A stretch of 64,000 bases of DNA from Alisma plantago-aquatica (GCA_963693085.1 OY856411.1:64477001-64541000), one strand, 5' to 3'. Positions 11,229 to 21,770 are shown, counted from the stretch's first letter. Program-made: numbers and translations. Notes: generated by a model not told the origin, from the sequence alone.

Positions 11229-11581
11229 AAAAGGTTTTGGACATGATCTAGGGATGTCGAAGGCAGTTGCAGGTGAATCATCAAACCCAGTAACTCATTC
11301 CTCCATGTTGTAGGAGCAGTATATGAACTTGTCATTGATGTCAATGAAGAAGATGGAATTCCCTTTGAATCCACTAGCAGTGGCATGCGACAAGGAAAAG
11401 GAAGATCCTGTGATGTTTAAAAAGAAACAATTATCACCAATGTTCCCCACTTCTGTCCATACTCCATGAGATAGGTCGAGCCGAAACACTCAGAAAGTGA
11501 TCGTAGTGGTCCAACGTGCAATGGGGCCCTCGACAAAGAATACATTCCCTTCTGACTCTAATAAAGATGTGACTCTAATAA
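11229..11581 (-). pseudogene. 3' fragment of the DUF295 gene (duplicate of 13239-13600)
   Basis: This segment is nearly identical to the last ~120 codons of the gene at 13239-14345. A single base change (GGA to TGA) creates a stop after the YNMEE motif at about 11295, and the homology ends at 11581 where spacer repeat begins. Without a promoter, a start or its N-terminal two thirds it cannot make the protein. It marks the breakpoint of the large duplication. Confidence 0.9.
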
Positions 11582-11589
11582 AATAAAAA

Positions 11590-13600
11590 AAACAATTATG
11601 ACTTGACATTATAGGTTGTATTATTCTCTCCAAAATTTTCTTCATGATTTTGCCTACATCTTCAACCTATTTCTTTTTCTAGAAAGTATGTCGAGATGTT
11701 TATACATTTCTTAGTATCAAATAGGGTTAATCATGTATATAAAATCCAACATAAATTTAATCTAGAACTTTTTCAAGCAAGGTGACATCAATGAATTTAT
11801 ATGTAAACAAATCCATAATGGGATGACATCAATGTGCATGGCTAAGATAATTTCTACATTCCTTCTGTTGCTATAATCAAATACAAAATTACCAAAGAAA
11901 TTAATATGAAAATATATTCACTAATCTAGAAGTAATATAAATGATTTAGGATTTGAACATATTAACAACATGTACAATTTGACACTATGTAGATTGAAGA
12001 AACTTTATGCATGTGCCCAGTATTATTTATAGTCATGCAAAATCCTTGGATGTTGAATGCATAAAGTTTCTATTTATGTATTTTGCAGATAGACTATTTA
12101 GTTAAAATTGGCAAACAAACATAAACATTTTATGAGTTATAGACTATTAGTTTGACTTATAAATATTATTTTTGTTAAATTTTGTACCAAAATCATGGTC
12201 TATAATCCCAAACTATTATGCATATTAGTTTAATTTAAATTTTTGCACCTCCTATATACTTCGCTAATTCATTTCAAAACAACAAAAGCAATTATAACTT
12301 GACATGATAGTTTTTATTATTCTATCAAAAATTTAATTCTTGATTTTCCTCACATCTCCAACCTATTTCTTTTGCTAGCGTGTCGACAATGATGTACATT
12401 CTTTGCGTAAAATAAGGTTCGTTGTGTATTCAGTAAAACTACCATTTGAAATGCAACCATAAATTAAATGTAGATTTCTCTTGAACTTATCAAGAAATGT
12501 GTAATGTGTCAAATTATATTTAAACCAACCCATAATGGGATGACATCAATATAATGTCTAATATAATTTTGACAATTTTTTGATACTAGAATTGAATACA
12601 AAATTACCAAAGAAGTTAACATAAAAAATATTCACTCAATAGATTTCCTTAATTTAGTAGTAGAAATGATTTGGGATTGGAAAACATATTTGATTTCCTT
12701 CTTTTATCAGAACGTACAATTCAACACTATCTCGATTAAGGAAACCTAATGAATATGCGTATGAAATTGTGTTTGCAGTCATACAAAACCCTTGGTTGTT
12801 GAACATCATAAAGTTTCCATGTTATGTATTTTGCAGAGAGATATAGCGAACAAACATAAACTTTTTTGTTGCAGACTATCTCTCTCCGGCAGCTCCTTAG
12901 TTTATAGAACGCATAGAACAATGTTGGGCTGATGAATAACTTTGAATGAAAAATGTTCAGTCATTTCTTCAATACAAAACATTGACTTCTACATATATAA
13001 CAAAATTAACTAAAAGTTCTATTTTTCTTTGTAAGAGAATTGATACATGTAAATACAGGAATTGATGCAGCTGGTTTGATCCAAAAAGGTTTTGGACAGG
13101 ATCTAGCGATGTTGAATAACTTTGAATGAAAAATGTCGAGTCATTTCTTCAATACAAAACATTGGCTTCTACATAACAAAATTAACTAAAAGTTATATTT
13201 TTCTTTGTAAGAGAAATGATACATGTAAACACAAGAATTCATGCAGCTGGTTTGATCCAAAAAGGATTTGGACAGGATCTTGGGATGTCGAAGGCAGTTG
13301 CACGTGAATCATCAAACCCAGTAACTCCTTCCTCCATATTGTAGGTGCAGTACATGAACTTGTCATTGATGTCAACGAAGTAGATGGAATTCCCTTTGAA
13401 TCCACTAGCAGTGGCATGTGACAAGGAAAAGGAAGATCCAGCGGTGTTTAAAAAGAAACAATTATCACCAATGTTCCCCACTTCTGTCCATACTCCATGA
13501 GATAGGTCGAGCCGAAACACTCGGAAAGTAATCGTAGTGGTCCAACGTGTAATGGTGCCCTCGACAAAGAATACCTTCCCTTCTGACTCTAATAAAGATG
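11590..13600. repeat. Large diverged duplication, copy 2
   Basis: Partner of 6400-11581; landmarks are listed there. It runs without a break into the 3' end of the intact gene at 13239-14345. It has a single 460 bp-type unit and unoccupied SINE and hAT target sites. Confidence 0.8.
13050..13115 (-). pseudogene. Second tiny fragment of the DUF295 gene end and 3' flank
   Basis: Reads ATGCAGCTGGTTTGATCC then AAAAGGTTTTGGACAGGATC, the same as 13241-13280 (the gene's last dozen codons). It lies between two copies of an AATAACTTTGAATGAAAAATG sequence (12925 and 13114), so it is a short local tandem duplication of ~180 bp. Confidence 0.75.
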
Positions 13601-14345
13601 TGATGTATGGCCCCAATAGCCGGGCATTAGAAATTTCACGTGGCTCCATTAGAACGGTAAATACCATGGATGGTGACGGGGGTGTGCTGTTCATCGTTGC
13701 CTTGGTCATCTCCTCTAGTTCAGCACACACCATAGTTGTTTTTCCTTCAGTACAACGCACCAGAACATACACCTTGCCACCAAAACTTGTCATTGGACCA
13801 AAGCATCTCCCTATTGATTCAGGGAGATCATGCTTCCTCCAAACTTTGTCAGATATATTGCAGGAGAAAAATAATTTGGAGCCGTCGATGGAGACCAACA
13901 CCTTACAACTATGATCATCCGGTGTCGCGGTCGTAGTACAGAACAACATATATGACCCCGTATTACATGGACGAGGCAGACGAGGCAAATCGATTTGAGC
14001 CCATGTGAATGGGTTCAACAGAAAACAGCCGCGAGATGGGGTGTTATCTCCATCCTTCCTCATGATCACGAACATCCAACCGGTTGGAGTAGGCACACAA
14101 GTCTCCCATTGGATCGGTGATAATCCTTCTGTCATTCTGCTGGTCTTGGTCATCAAGACTACAGACCCCTTCTGGTTGCGGGATTGGCTTATGAAGCTGT
14201 GAACATCAAGGCCATCGCCATGGCGGTAAAGAAGTCCAGGTGAAGGACGGTCGCCGATGCGCAAATTCTGTAATGACGACTGTGTCACATGCACGTCGTC
14301 GACTTTCTCTTGTCGCCGTAGGGGATCCAATCTTCTTTTGTCCAT
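13239..14345 (-). CDS. DUF295-domain protein (KIB/F-box-associated type) without an obvious F-box
   Basis: An intact 368-codon, intronless frame. I place the start at the ATG complementary to 14343-14345 (MDKRRLDP...); the frame extends 11 codons further but without an ATG. Visible DUF295 features include a GWMFVI strand near residue 89, the FLLNPFTWAQIDLP motif at 108-120, a GGKVYVLV strand near 189, RVFRLDL at 275-281 and KGNSIYFVDI at 317-326, matching the repeated beta strands of this propeller-like domain. Plant DUF295 proteins usually carry an N-terminal F-box that joins an SCF ubiquitin ligase; the first 40 residues here lack one, so the product may be a truncated or F-box-less member. 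Its TATA box is at 14440-14448, about 95 bp upstream. It is divergent from the gene at 14740. The target is unknown. Confidence 0.85.
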   Translation of the reverse strand: MDKRRLDPLRRQEKVDDVHVTQSSLQNLRIGDRPSPGLLYRHGDGLDVHSFISQSRNQKGSVVLMTKTSRMTEGLSPIQWETCVPTPTGWMFVIMRKDGDNTPSRGCFLLNPFTWAQIDLPRLPRPCNTGSYMLFCTTTATPDDHSCKVLVSIDGSKLFFSCNISDKVWRKHDLPESIGRCFGPMTSFGGKVYVLVRCTEGKTTMVCAELEEMTKATMNSTPPSPSMVFTVLMEPREISNARLLGPYITSLLESEGKVFFVEGTITRWTTTITFRVFRLDLSHGVWTEVGNIGDNCFFLNTAGSSFSLSHATASGFKGNSIYFVDINDKFMYCTYNMEEGVTGFDDSRATAFDIPRSCPNPFWIKPAA

Positions 14346-14439
14346 TGGGAAGGAGAGCTTGTTACAGAAAGAAAACACAAAGATCAGACACAGCCAATCG
14401 ACAGATGGGAGGATGATCTGTAATGGATTAGTTTGTCTT

Positions 14440-14448
14440 CCTTATATA
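14440..14448 (-). promoter_or_regulatory. TATA box for the minus-strand DUF295 gene
   Basis: TATATAAGG on the minus strand, about 95 bp upstream of the ATG at 14345, which would leave a 5' leader of roughly 60-70 bases. Confidence 0.7.
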
Positions 14449-14599
14449 GAAGCTGGACAGCTTGTCATGAGTCCAAATCGGAGTCCTGTGAAGTTGAAAT
14501 GGTATCCTATTATTATTTGAATTGGGAACCAGGTTGGAACTTGCTTATTCTTGGAGTCAGATGGTGATTGAAAATTATGAATAAATAGAACTTGTATGG

Positions 14600-14629
14600 A
14601 CTCCTAACGTTATAAGGAAAGTTAGGACT
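14600..14629. promoter_or_regulatory. Imperfect inverted repeat in the shared promoter
   Basis: ACTCCTAAC and GTTAGGACT flank a 12-base loop. The CCTAAC words resemble plant MYB-binding sites. No proof of function. Confidence 0.4.
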
Positions 14630-14654
14630 TGCCAATTAATTTCGAACTGTCGGC

Positions 14655-14663
14655 TATAAATAA
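14655..14663 (+). promoter_or_regulatory. TATA box for the plus-strand F-box gene
   Basis: TATAAATAA, 77 bp upstream of the ATG at 14740, giving a short leader of about 45-50 bases. Confidence 0.7.
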
Positions 14664-14739
14664 TACGGACTTACGTACGATCTGTTTCCATCTATCGCTG
14701 TTTGGTACAATCACATCCTGCAATCTGTTTCCCAACGCC

Positions 14740-15954
14740 ATGTCCAATTTCAGCGTCCTTCCCCCAGAGATTCTCCACAAGGTTTCATCTCTTCTCGTCA
14801 ACGATGCATGTTCCTCTCAGGCGTTCCGCTCCGTGTGCAGGGCGTTTCGCAGCGCCTCCAGTCCATTGGTGTATGCGCAGTTAGCAAGCTCCCTGCCGCT
14901 TCTTCTCCACGCGCCCAGCCCGATCGCCGGTCGGTGTTATCTATACGAACCCTGGACAACAAACACAACGTTTTCCGTAGAAGTCCCGGCGTTGTCCGGG
15001 GCGACCAGCATCGAACATGTCAAGGACGGGTGGCTGCTCGCGATCAACGCCGACCAATGCTCGGTTTTCGTGCTCAACCCTTTCACTGGAGACAAAGTCG
15101 ATTTACCCAGCATCCGACGAACACGCGGCTTTGGAGGTGAATACAGAAGCATCTGCATGTCTGCATCGCCAGTGAATCAAGGCTGGATGGTCTTCATCAT
15201 TTGCAGTTATCTTTGTTTAGATTTCAAGATTCTGAGCTGGCGCCAAGGTGATGAGGCGTGGTCGACCCTCGAAACCTACGACAACAATCTCGAATTCGTC
15301 GCTTCGAGCAGCAGCCCTGTGTTTCTCAATGGCTTGCTCTATATCCTTGATCCCAGTGGTCGACTTGGGTGCTATGACCCAATCAATAAGACCTGGAAGG
15401 TTTATGACAGTCTCGTCACTTTCGAGGCGTGCGACTATTCTGAGTTCCGATCAAGCCACGCCATGCTTTTCGTATACGAAGGAAGCTTATTCTCTGTATT
15501 TGCCAACCGGCTGAACCGTGGACCAGTTCATGTCTACAAACTCAACGAACACTTCAAGTGGAAACGAACACATCGTCTGGAAAACGATCTCGCGATGTTT
15601 GTCAATATGACGGGAGGGTTGATGTCAAAAGCACCACCACCGCCGCGTCGAGGTCTGCGAACACCATACTTGCTAGGGCGGACAGTAGGGAACAAGATCT
15701 ATTTTCCGATGACCCATGGAAGCCCAACTGTGTTGGCAGGTTGCCTCGTGGAAGACAAAGCAAAGGGGCATCATGCTTACAACTTCACCGAGATTGAGTC
15801 TTCGTCCTGTGTATTGAAGCCTCATTCAGAAAATCTAGTCTACTACTCTCTTGACGATAAGAGGTTCCACCTAGGAGATTTGAAGTCCTGCAAAGAGCGA
15901 GCCATGAACGCTTGTGTTTGGATTGTCCCTTGTTTCAAAAGGATCAACTGTTAA
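14740..15954 (+). CDS. F-box protein with DUF295 domain
   Basis: An intact, intronless 404-codon frame. I chose the ATG at 14740 because the open frame upstream (from 14629) has no other ATG, and because the F-box begins seven residues later. F-box: residues about 7-39 (LPPEILHKVSSLLVNDA, then RSVCRAFRSA). A DUF295-type region follows, with GWLLAI near 97, FVLNPFTGDKVDLP at 110-123, GLLYILDPSGRLGCYDP in the middle and KIYFP near the end. F-box proteins bind Skp1 and recruit substrates to an SCF E3 ligase; the DUF295 part is the presumed substrate-binding propeller. The LNPFT motif is shared with the divergent neighbour, so the two are distant paralogues. Its last ~40 codons were copied several times downstream. 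Confidence 0.87.
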   Translation: MSNFSVLPPEILHKVSSLLVNDACSSQAFRSVCRAFRSASSPLVYAQLASSLPLLLHAPSPIAGRCYLYEPWTTNTTFSVEVPALSGATSIEHVKDGWLLAINADQCSVFVLNPFTGDKVDLPSIRRTRGFGGEYRSICMSASPVNQGWMVFIICSYLCLDFKILSWRQGDEAWSTLETYDNNLEFVASSSSPVFLNGLLYILDPSGRLGCYDPINKTWKVYDSLVTFEACDYSEFRSSHAMLFVYEGSLFSVFANRLNRGPVHVYKLNEHFKWKRTHRLENDLAMFVNMTGGLMSKAPPPPRRGLRTPYLLGRTVGNKIYFPMTHGSPTVLAGCLVEDKAKGHHAYNFTEIESSSCVLKPHSENLVYYSLDDKRFHLGDLKSCKERAMNACVWIVPCFKRINC

Positions 15955-16089
15955 GACAAGCACAAATATCCAGAAGAGGAGCGATCTAAACACCATGGCG
16001 TTTAGTTTCCTTTCTTTTTCTTTCCCTTATACGGCAAAAGCTAAAGAACAATTGTATTTTTTTTATATCATTAGTATTCTCAAGCAATT
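15955..16089 (+). other. 3' flank of the F-box gene
   Basis: A+T-rich, no other gene. It is part of the sequence duplicated with the gene's 3' end at 17138 and 21771 onward. No clear polyadenylation signal was picked out. Confidence 0.5.
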
Positions 16090-17015
16090 GTCATAACTGT
16101 ATGTAAATGCTTATGAGACCGTTCATTTTTTAACATAAGTGATTTTGGAAAGACATTATGTTTGTCATCAATTGATATTGGGATTATTCTATTGATTAGT
16201 GGAAAGCTATGATACATGCACCAACATCAACGAAAAGAAGTCCTAGAACATTGCTTTCTTAAGGTTACATTGTTGTTGTATGTTTCAAGAATAGAAATGA
16301 AAAAATTGAATTATTTTGATGTCGTTGATTTATTGATAATTTCTTTGTAAATATTTTGAAATTTAAATAACCAATTTATTGATACATGTTACATCCATAT
16401 GCTTCTACTAAAACTTAAACTTACATTAATCACATTACACATGTTCGATATTTTGATTAAACAATTCAAAATCATCGTTGTAATGGGGCATTTAGAGAAG
16501 AGGAAAAGGATGGTCAAAGATCAAATTCAGGAAAGTAAATATTCACAAGGAAATTTAAGCTCCATACCTAATACATAACCTAAAGTAATAATCTAAATAT
16601 TAAATATATATAATATTACTAAAGTATTTAAATGAAAATTTTCAATGCTCTAACAACTGCTCTATGTAACTAATTATGAATGTAAAATGAGGCAATATGA
16701 AGTTGAATACTAAAGAACATAGGGACTTTGAGGCATAGGGTTGATCTGATGGGGGTCGAAAAAATGATGACCTTGTAAAAGAACTATAGATATACTTCAA
16801 ATTTATAAATTGAATTTGATAATTTGTCTCCAAAAGGAAATAAAAACTATGTGGTGTGGGTAAAATAAATTGGGTCCATATTAGAGTGAAGTGGAAAGCA
16901 AGGAGATTTTTATAATAACATGGTTCAACTACCGGGGATAGGCATATCGTATTTTTGTTCTTTTTGGTATGAATCAAATATCTTCTTTATTCTGCACCAC
17001 TACTTGGTCACGTAA

Positions 17016-17137
17016 AATCTAGTCTACTACTCTCTTGACGATAAGAGGTTCCACCCAGGAAATTTGAAGTCCTGCAAAGAGCTAGCCATGAATGCTTGTG
17101 TTTGGATTGTCCCTTGTTTCAAAAGGATCAACTATTA
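17016..17137 (+). pseudogene. Duplicated last 40 codons of the F-box gene
   Basis: Reads in frame with the end of the 14740-15954 gene, from NLVYYSLDDKRFH to FKRIN plus one changed residue and TAA. No stop or frameshift lies within it, but it has no start or promoter. It differs at a few residues (for example LG to PG). Confidence 0.9.
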
Positions 17138-18627
17138 AGCCAAACACAAATATCTAGAAGAGCAGTCTAAAAGTCATGTCGTTTAGTTTCGTATCTTTTG
17201 TTTTCCCTTACACGCCAAAAACTAGAGAACAATTGTATTCTTTTTTTTTTATTCTCAAGAAAATGTCATAACTATAATTGTATGTAAATGGCTATGAGAC
17301 CGTTCATTTCTGAACATAACTTATTTTGGAAATCATTCGAGTCAAATATTATGTTTGTTGTCAATTGGTGAAGGCATTATTTTATTGATTAGTGGACAGA
17401 TATGATACATGCACCAACCTCAACTAAAAGAAGTCCTTGAACATTGTTTTCTTAAGGTTATATTATTATTGTGTACATCAAGAATAGAAATGAGAAAATT
17501 GTATTACTTAGATGTTGTTAATTTATTGATAATCTCTATATAGATATTTTGAAATTTGAATAACCAGGGATGGATTTTATTGATACATGGTACATCCATA
17601 TGCTTCTCCTAAAAGTTCAACTTACATCGATTATGTCACATAAGTTTGATATTTTGATAAAAAAATGAAAATAAATAATGAGTAAAGTAAATCATTGTTG
17701 TAATGAGGTGTTTAGAAAAGAGGAAAAGGTTGGTCAAAGGTCAAATTTTAGAAAGTAAGTATGTACAAGGAAATTTAAGCTCATACCTAATACATAACCT
17801 AAAGTAATTAGTCTGGACATTAAATATATGTGAAATATCTAAATAAAAATATTCAATGCTCTAACAACTTTTCTGTGTAACTAATTATCAATGTAAAATG
17901 AGGCAAACTGAAGCTGATCTAAGGTGGTCGAACAAATTGATGACCTTATCAGAGAATTATAAATATACTTCAAATAAATTAATTTACTTTGATAATTTAT
18001 CTCCAAAAGGATAAAAAAAACCAAGTAATGTGAACAAATAAATTGGGTTCATATCTGAATGAAGTGGGAATCAAGGATATTTTAATAATAACATCAATAG
18101 AGATTTTTTGGATCAACTATTGGGGATGGGCACATTGTTTAATTTTTTTTGGGTATGAATCATATGTCTTCTTTACTCTGCACTACAATCTAGTCACATA
18201 AAATCTATTTAAATACTTGTCACTACAATTGACACGGTTAAGCACTATATGTTCTTTTTCTAATGAGTAGATGTACTCATTAAAATATGTAGATTGACAC
18301 AAACTTTTTGAAATACATATCTATCAAAAAATTGGTTTCTCATACTATTGAAATGTCTTACTATTTTTGTTGATAGTATATATACAATTCTTTTAACATA
18401 TGACTATGGTCAATAGGTTTGATTAAGTGTTAGAAATTATATGATCCCTACAACACTAGGAAAAACAATAAACTAGTTTGGAAAACTTCAATTCATCAGA
18501 AAATATATTGAATCTTAAATATTTGTTTCCTAAGCTTAATGGAATTATGGTAAGTCTCAAGACTACTTGAGAAAAATGAATTATGCAATGATTTATTTAT
18601 GGATAGTTTTCATACATTATATTATTT

Positions 18628-18678
18628 ATGAATGCTTGTGTTTGTATTATACATTTATTGAAAAGGATCAACCATTAA
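18628..18678 (+). pseudogene. Diverged short copy of the F-box gene end
   Basis: MNACV followed by a changed stretch and LKRINH then TAA: the last ~16 codons of the gene. This is the most diverged copy in unit A. Confidence 0.75.
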
Positions 18679-19098
18679 GACAAGCATCGACATGTATAAG
18701 AGTGATCTAAAACCCATAGATGTTACTTATTGTCTTCTTCTTTCCCTTATATTCCAAAACCTAGAAACCATTTGTATACTTATTTTCATTAATAATATAA
18801 AGAAAGCATAATTAAGGTTTGCAAATGTGATTGAAGTGGTTCATTTATGATCATGTGTGATATTAGAATAATTTTAGAAAGCATTCATTTAATGCACTTG
18901 TTGACACCCCTTTTGTCATGCATTTAATGATCAAGATTAAATTTTCTCTCAAACTAATGATGGAGTTCAACTAATTTGATATGTGTTCTCCATATATTTC
19001 AACTTTTTAATCCACTCATTAGATGTATTTGCCACAGTTTGAGGGTTAATATACAAAAAGTATATTCTTTTAGACTTAAGTTAAATTTTCCCTTTATT

Positions 19099-20032
19099 TG
19101 AAGTTTACATGAATGTTTTATATATTTCCTAGTTCGATTGTCTTGAATGTAATCCATATCTTTTTATATAAAGGAAGACTTAGCCCCCAAGTTTTACTTC
19201 TTATCTTTTCCTTTTTAAATTGAGTGTTGTTTAACACATCACTCAATTTTGCGATCCACACTATTTTGATTTAGGATATCTCTAGATTCATCTTGTGAAA
19301 TACAAAAAATCAAGTACAAAAATCTATTTTCATCCCCTAGGACACCTGATAGATTCCTACAATATGGAAGGGTGTATATGGTGAAATCTCACTTTCTACC
19401 TCTGGCTGGCCCTTAGAATGTTGCATTCTACTGGATCTATTCTAGAACCTTCTACCTGAAACCTTATACTCCAAACTCTAATCCTAGACTAAACCCCCCC
19501 AACATCCAACATCCATTATTTCCCCTTTTGAATCTCTGAAAGCTAGACATTGAACTATCTCTCTATTACATTTTCAGTTTTCGTGGTGATTAGAGGGTAA
19601 TTCTTAAAGAACAATCTATTCTCCTATGACCAAAGGCCACTGAGACAGTAAGGAGGTATTAAACTGCTATCCAGAAACTATGTATCCATGTGTTCTAGTT
19701 GCTTATTGAATTTCCTTAACTATCAATCTAAATTACTTAACTACACAGATCAAATAAACCATAAATGCCATGATCTAATCTTCTTGAAATCATAATTGTA
19801 AAATCTACATTTAATACCATGTAGTCTAGTTGTTCATATTTGTTACTAGATTTTTTAAATGACAATGACTCTTGCTTGAGATTGAATCTCCTTTATTGTC
19901 TCTCTCTTTATTTCCCACTTTTCATTCCAATTATCTAAATGGATGTACACCATGGGAGATCTTGAGGCCATTGGAAACCCTAATTTAAAAATTATAATCT
20001 TAAGAATTGGTAATGGGAAATTCATGATCATA
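19099..20032. other. Segment present in unit A and absent from unit B
   Basis: In unit B the sequence CCCTTTAT joins TCTATTTTTC directly at about 23798. The ~934 bp here includes TATATAAAGGAAGACTTAGCCCCC (19166-19190) but no gene or clear terminal repeats. It may be an insertion in A or a deletion in B. Confidence 0.75.
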
Positions 20033-20335
20033 TCTATTTTTCAAATATTTGCAAACAGAAATCATATTTTTCTTTGTTTTATCATTTTTTTCTCATAATC
20101 ACACCCAAACCATCACTTTTTAATGAAATGAAGATTTATGAATAGAAATACCTTTTTCATGGGAAATATGGGTATGAATAACACCTTCTCCAATTATACT
20201 AGGATTTATAAATCTATTTTTTACACAACTATCCTAGCTTTTATACACTTGGGTAGAATCAATCCATCATGTCATTTTGGTTCTTTTCCACAAGTATAAG
20301 TGTTTGTCCTCAATTTTCTATGTTTAATGTATAAT

Positions 20336-20340
20336 AGATG
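20336..20340 (+). other. Unoccupied paralogous site of the Copia insertion
   Basis: ATAATAGATGGGGGTAAC runs through uninterrupted here; in unit B the same TAGAT is duplicated on both sides of the Copia element (24101-24105, 33211-33215). Confidence 0.95.
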
Positions 20341-21647
20341 GGGGTAACTTTGAATGATATCTGATGCAACCCTATTTTAGGGCTCCAACTTGTGTCTTTT
20401 TGCATCTTAATCACATCTAAACAAGTTAGATTGCAAGTTAATTCCCTCAATATGCATATTTATGTCAAATGCACTTATATACGTTCTTTCCATGATTTTT
20501 TGATACTTGGAATGTCTTGGATGGATAAGATAAGATGAAGGTGTTCAGCGATTCCTCTGCCCATGGAGAGGTTCAAAGAAGGCCCCAAGGCTCCCTTTAC
20601 CTACCCCTACTGGACAAGAGTCAAGCTTAAACAAAGAAGTCCATGTATCATCAAGTTCAAAGCTCAAATTACAAGTAAAGATCCCAACACATTCATGGTG
20701 ACATGGAACGACAATGTCATAACTGTATGTAAATGCTTATGAGACCGTTCATTTTTTAACATAAGTGGTTTTGGAAAGACATTATGTTTGTCATCAATTG
20801 ATATTGGCATTATTCTATTGATTAGTGGAAAGATATGATACATGCACCAACCTCAACGAAAAGAAGTCCTAGAAGTTAGAACATTGCTTTCTTAAGGTTA
20901 CATTGTTGTTGTATGTTTCAAGAATAGAAATGAAAAAATTGAATTACTTTGATGTCGTTGATTATTGATAATTTCTTTATAAATATTTTGAAATTTAAAT
21001 AACCAATTTATTGATACATGGTACATCCATATGCTTCTCCTAAAACTTAAACTTACATTAATTACATTACATTTGTTCAATATTTTGATTAAAAAATTCA
21101 AAATCATCATTGTAATAGGGCATTTAGAGAAGAGGAAAAGGTTGGTCAAAGGACAAATTCAGGAAAGTAAATATTCACAAGGAAATTTAAGCTTCCTACC
21201 TAATACATAACCTAAAGTAATTAATATAACTATTAAATATATATAATATTGCTAAAGTATTTAAATGAAAATTTTCAATGCTCTAACAACTTCTCTATGT
21301 AACTAATTATCAATGTAAAATGAGGCAATATGAAGTTGAATACTATAAAACATAGGGACTTTGAGGCATAGGGTTGATCTGATGGGGGTCGAAAAAATGA
21401 TGACCTTGTAAAAGAACTATAGATATACTTCAAATTTATAAATTGAATTTGATAATTTGTCTCCAAAAGGAAATAAAAACTATGTGGTGTGGATAAAATA
21501 AATTGGGTCCATATTAGAGTGAAGTGGAAAGCAAGGAGATTTTTATAATAACATGGTTCAACTACCAGGGATAGGCATATCATATTTTTGTTCTTTTGGT
21601 ATGAATCATATATCTTTTTTATTTTGCACCACTACTTGGTCACGTAA

Positions 21648-21770
21648 AATCTAGACTACTACTCTCTTGACGATAAGAGGTTCCACCCAGGAAATTTGAA
21701 GTCCTGCAAAGAGCTAGCCATGAACACCTATATTTGGATTGTCCGTTGTTTCAAAAGGATCAACTATTAA
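21648..21770 (+). pseudogene. Duplicated last 40 codons of the F-box gene (unit B)
   Basis: Same 40-codon tail as 17016-17137, still open to TAA at 21768-21770. It shares the LELAM-type and PG changes with the 17016 copy, showing it was copied from that copy and not from the gene. There are a few private changes (NTYI for NACV). Confidence 0.9.

Larger units (their letters stand above)
6400..11581. repeat. Large diverged duplication, copy 1 (spacer plus F-box-gene 3' end)
   Basis: This block and 11590-13600 share the same order of landmarks: AATTATGACTTGACAT (6423 and 11595), the region after TAGGGT (6548 and 11720), CACTAATCTAGAAGTAATAT (6750 and 11923), TGAAGAAAC with CTTTATG-type words, CATACAAAACCCTT (hAT-split and 12780), TTTCTCT..GGCAGCTC (11050 and 12880), and the 3' end of the DUF295 gene (11229-11581 and 13239 onward). 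Copy 1 gained three things that copy 2 lacks: extra ~460 bp units, a SINE and an hAT element. Confidence 0.8.
14346..14739. promoter_or_regulatory. Shared divergent promoter of the two DUF295 genes
   Basis: 394 bp between the two start codons. It holds one TATA box per direction (14440-14448 minus, 14655-14663 plus) about 206 bp apart, and an imperfect inverted repeat around TCCTAAC/GTTAGGA (14600-14629). Variants of GGAGTCC occur at about 14468, 14480, 14553 and 14599. Whether the genes are co-regulated is inference from layout. Confidence 0.7.
15829..18205 (+). repeat. Tandem duplication of F-box gene 3' end and flank (~1.19 kb units)
   Basis: Unit 1 is about 15829-17015 (including the real gene end) and unit 2 is about 17016-18205. 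Matching landmarks include GAGACCGTTCATTT (16117, 17297), CAATGCTCTAACAAC (16644, 17851), ATCTCCAAAAGG-type, GGTATGAATCA (16966, 18152) and the TGCAC.AC..CTTGGTCAC block. The junction is at CACGTAAAATCTAG near 17011-17021. Confidence 0.85.
16090..20712 (+). repeat. 4.6 kb segmental duplication, unit A
   Basis: Collinear with unit B (20713-24105 joined to 33211-33590). It starts at GTCATAACTGTATGTAAATGC (16089 and 20716) and ends at TCCCAACACA..CATGGTGACA (20684, 33560). By eye, sample stretches differ at roughly 3-9% of positions. Unit A holds 19099-20032 and a ~41 bp segment near 18305 that unit B lacks; unit B holds ~115 bp near 23075-23190 that A lacks. Confidence 0.9.

Noticed and set aside
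13537..13914. 125-codon plus-strand frame opposite the DUF295 gene
   Set aside because: Antisense shadow of the real minus-strand coding sequence, with no domain of its own.
16642..21583. Minus-strand frames at 16642-16977 and 21275-21583 as a duplicated small gene
   Set aside because: They are similar only because both units are duplicates; no start context, domain or promoter, and the third related sub-unit (17830-18180) is not open.
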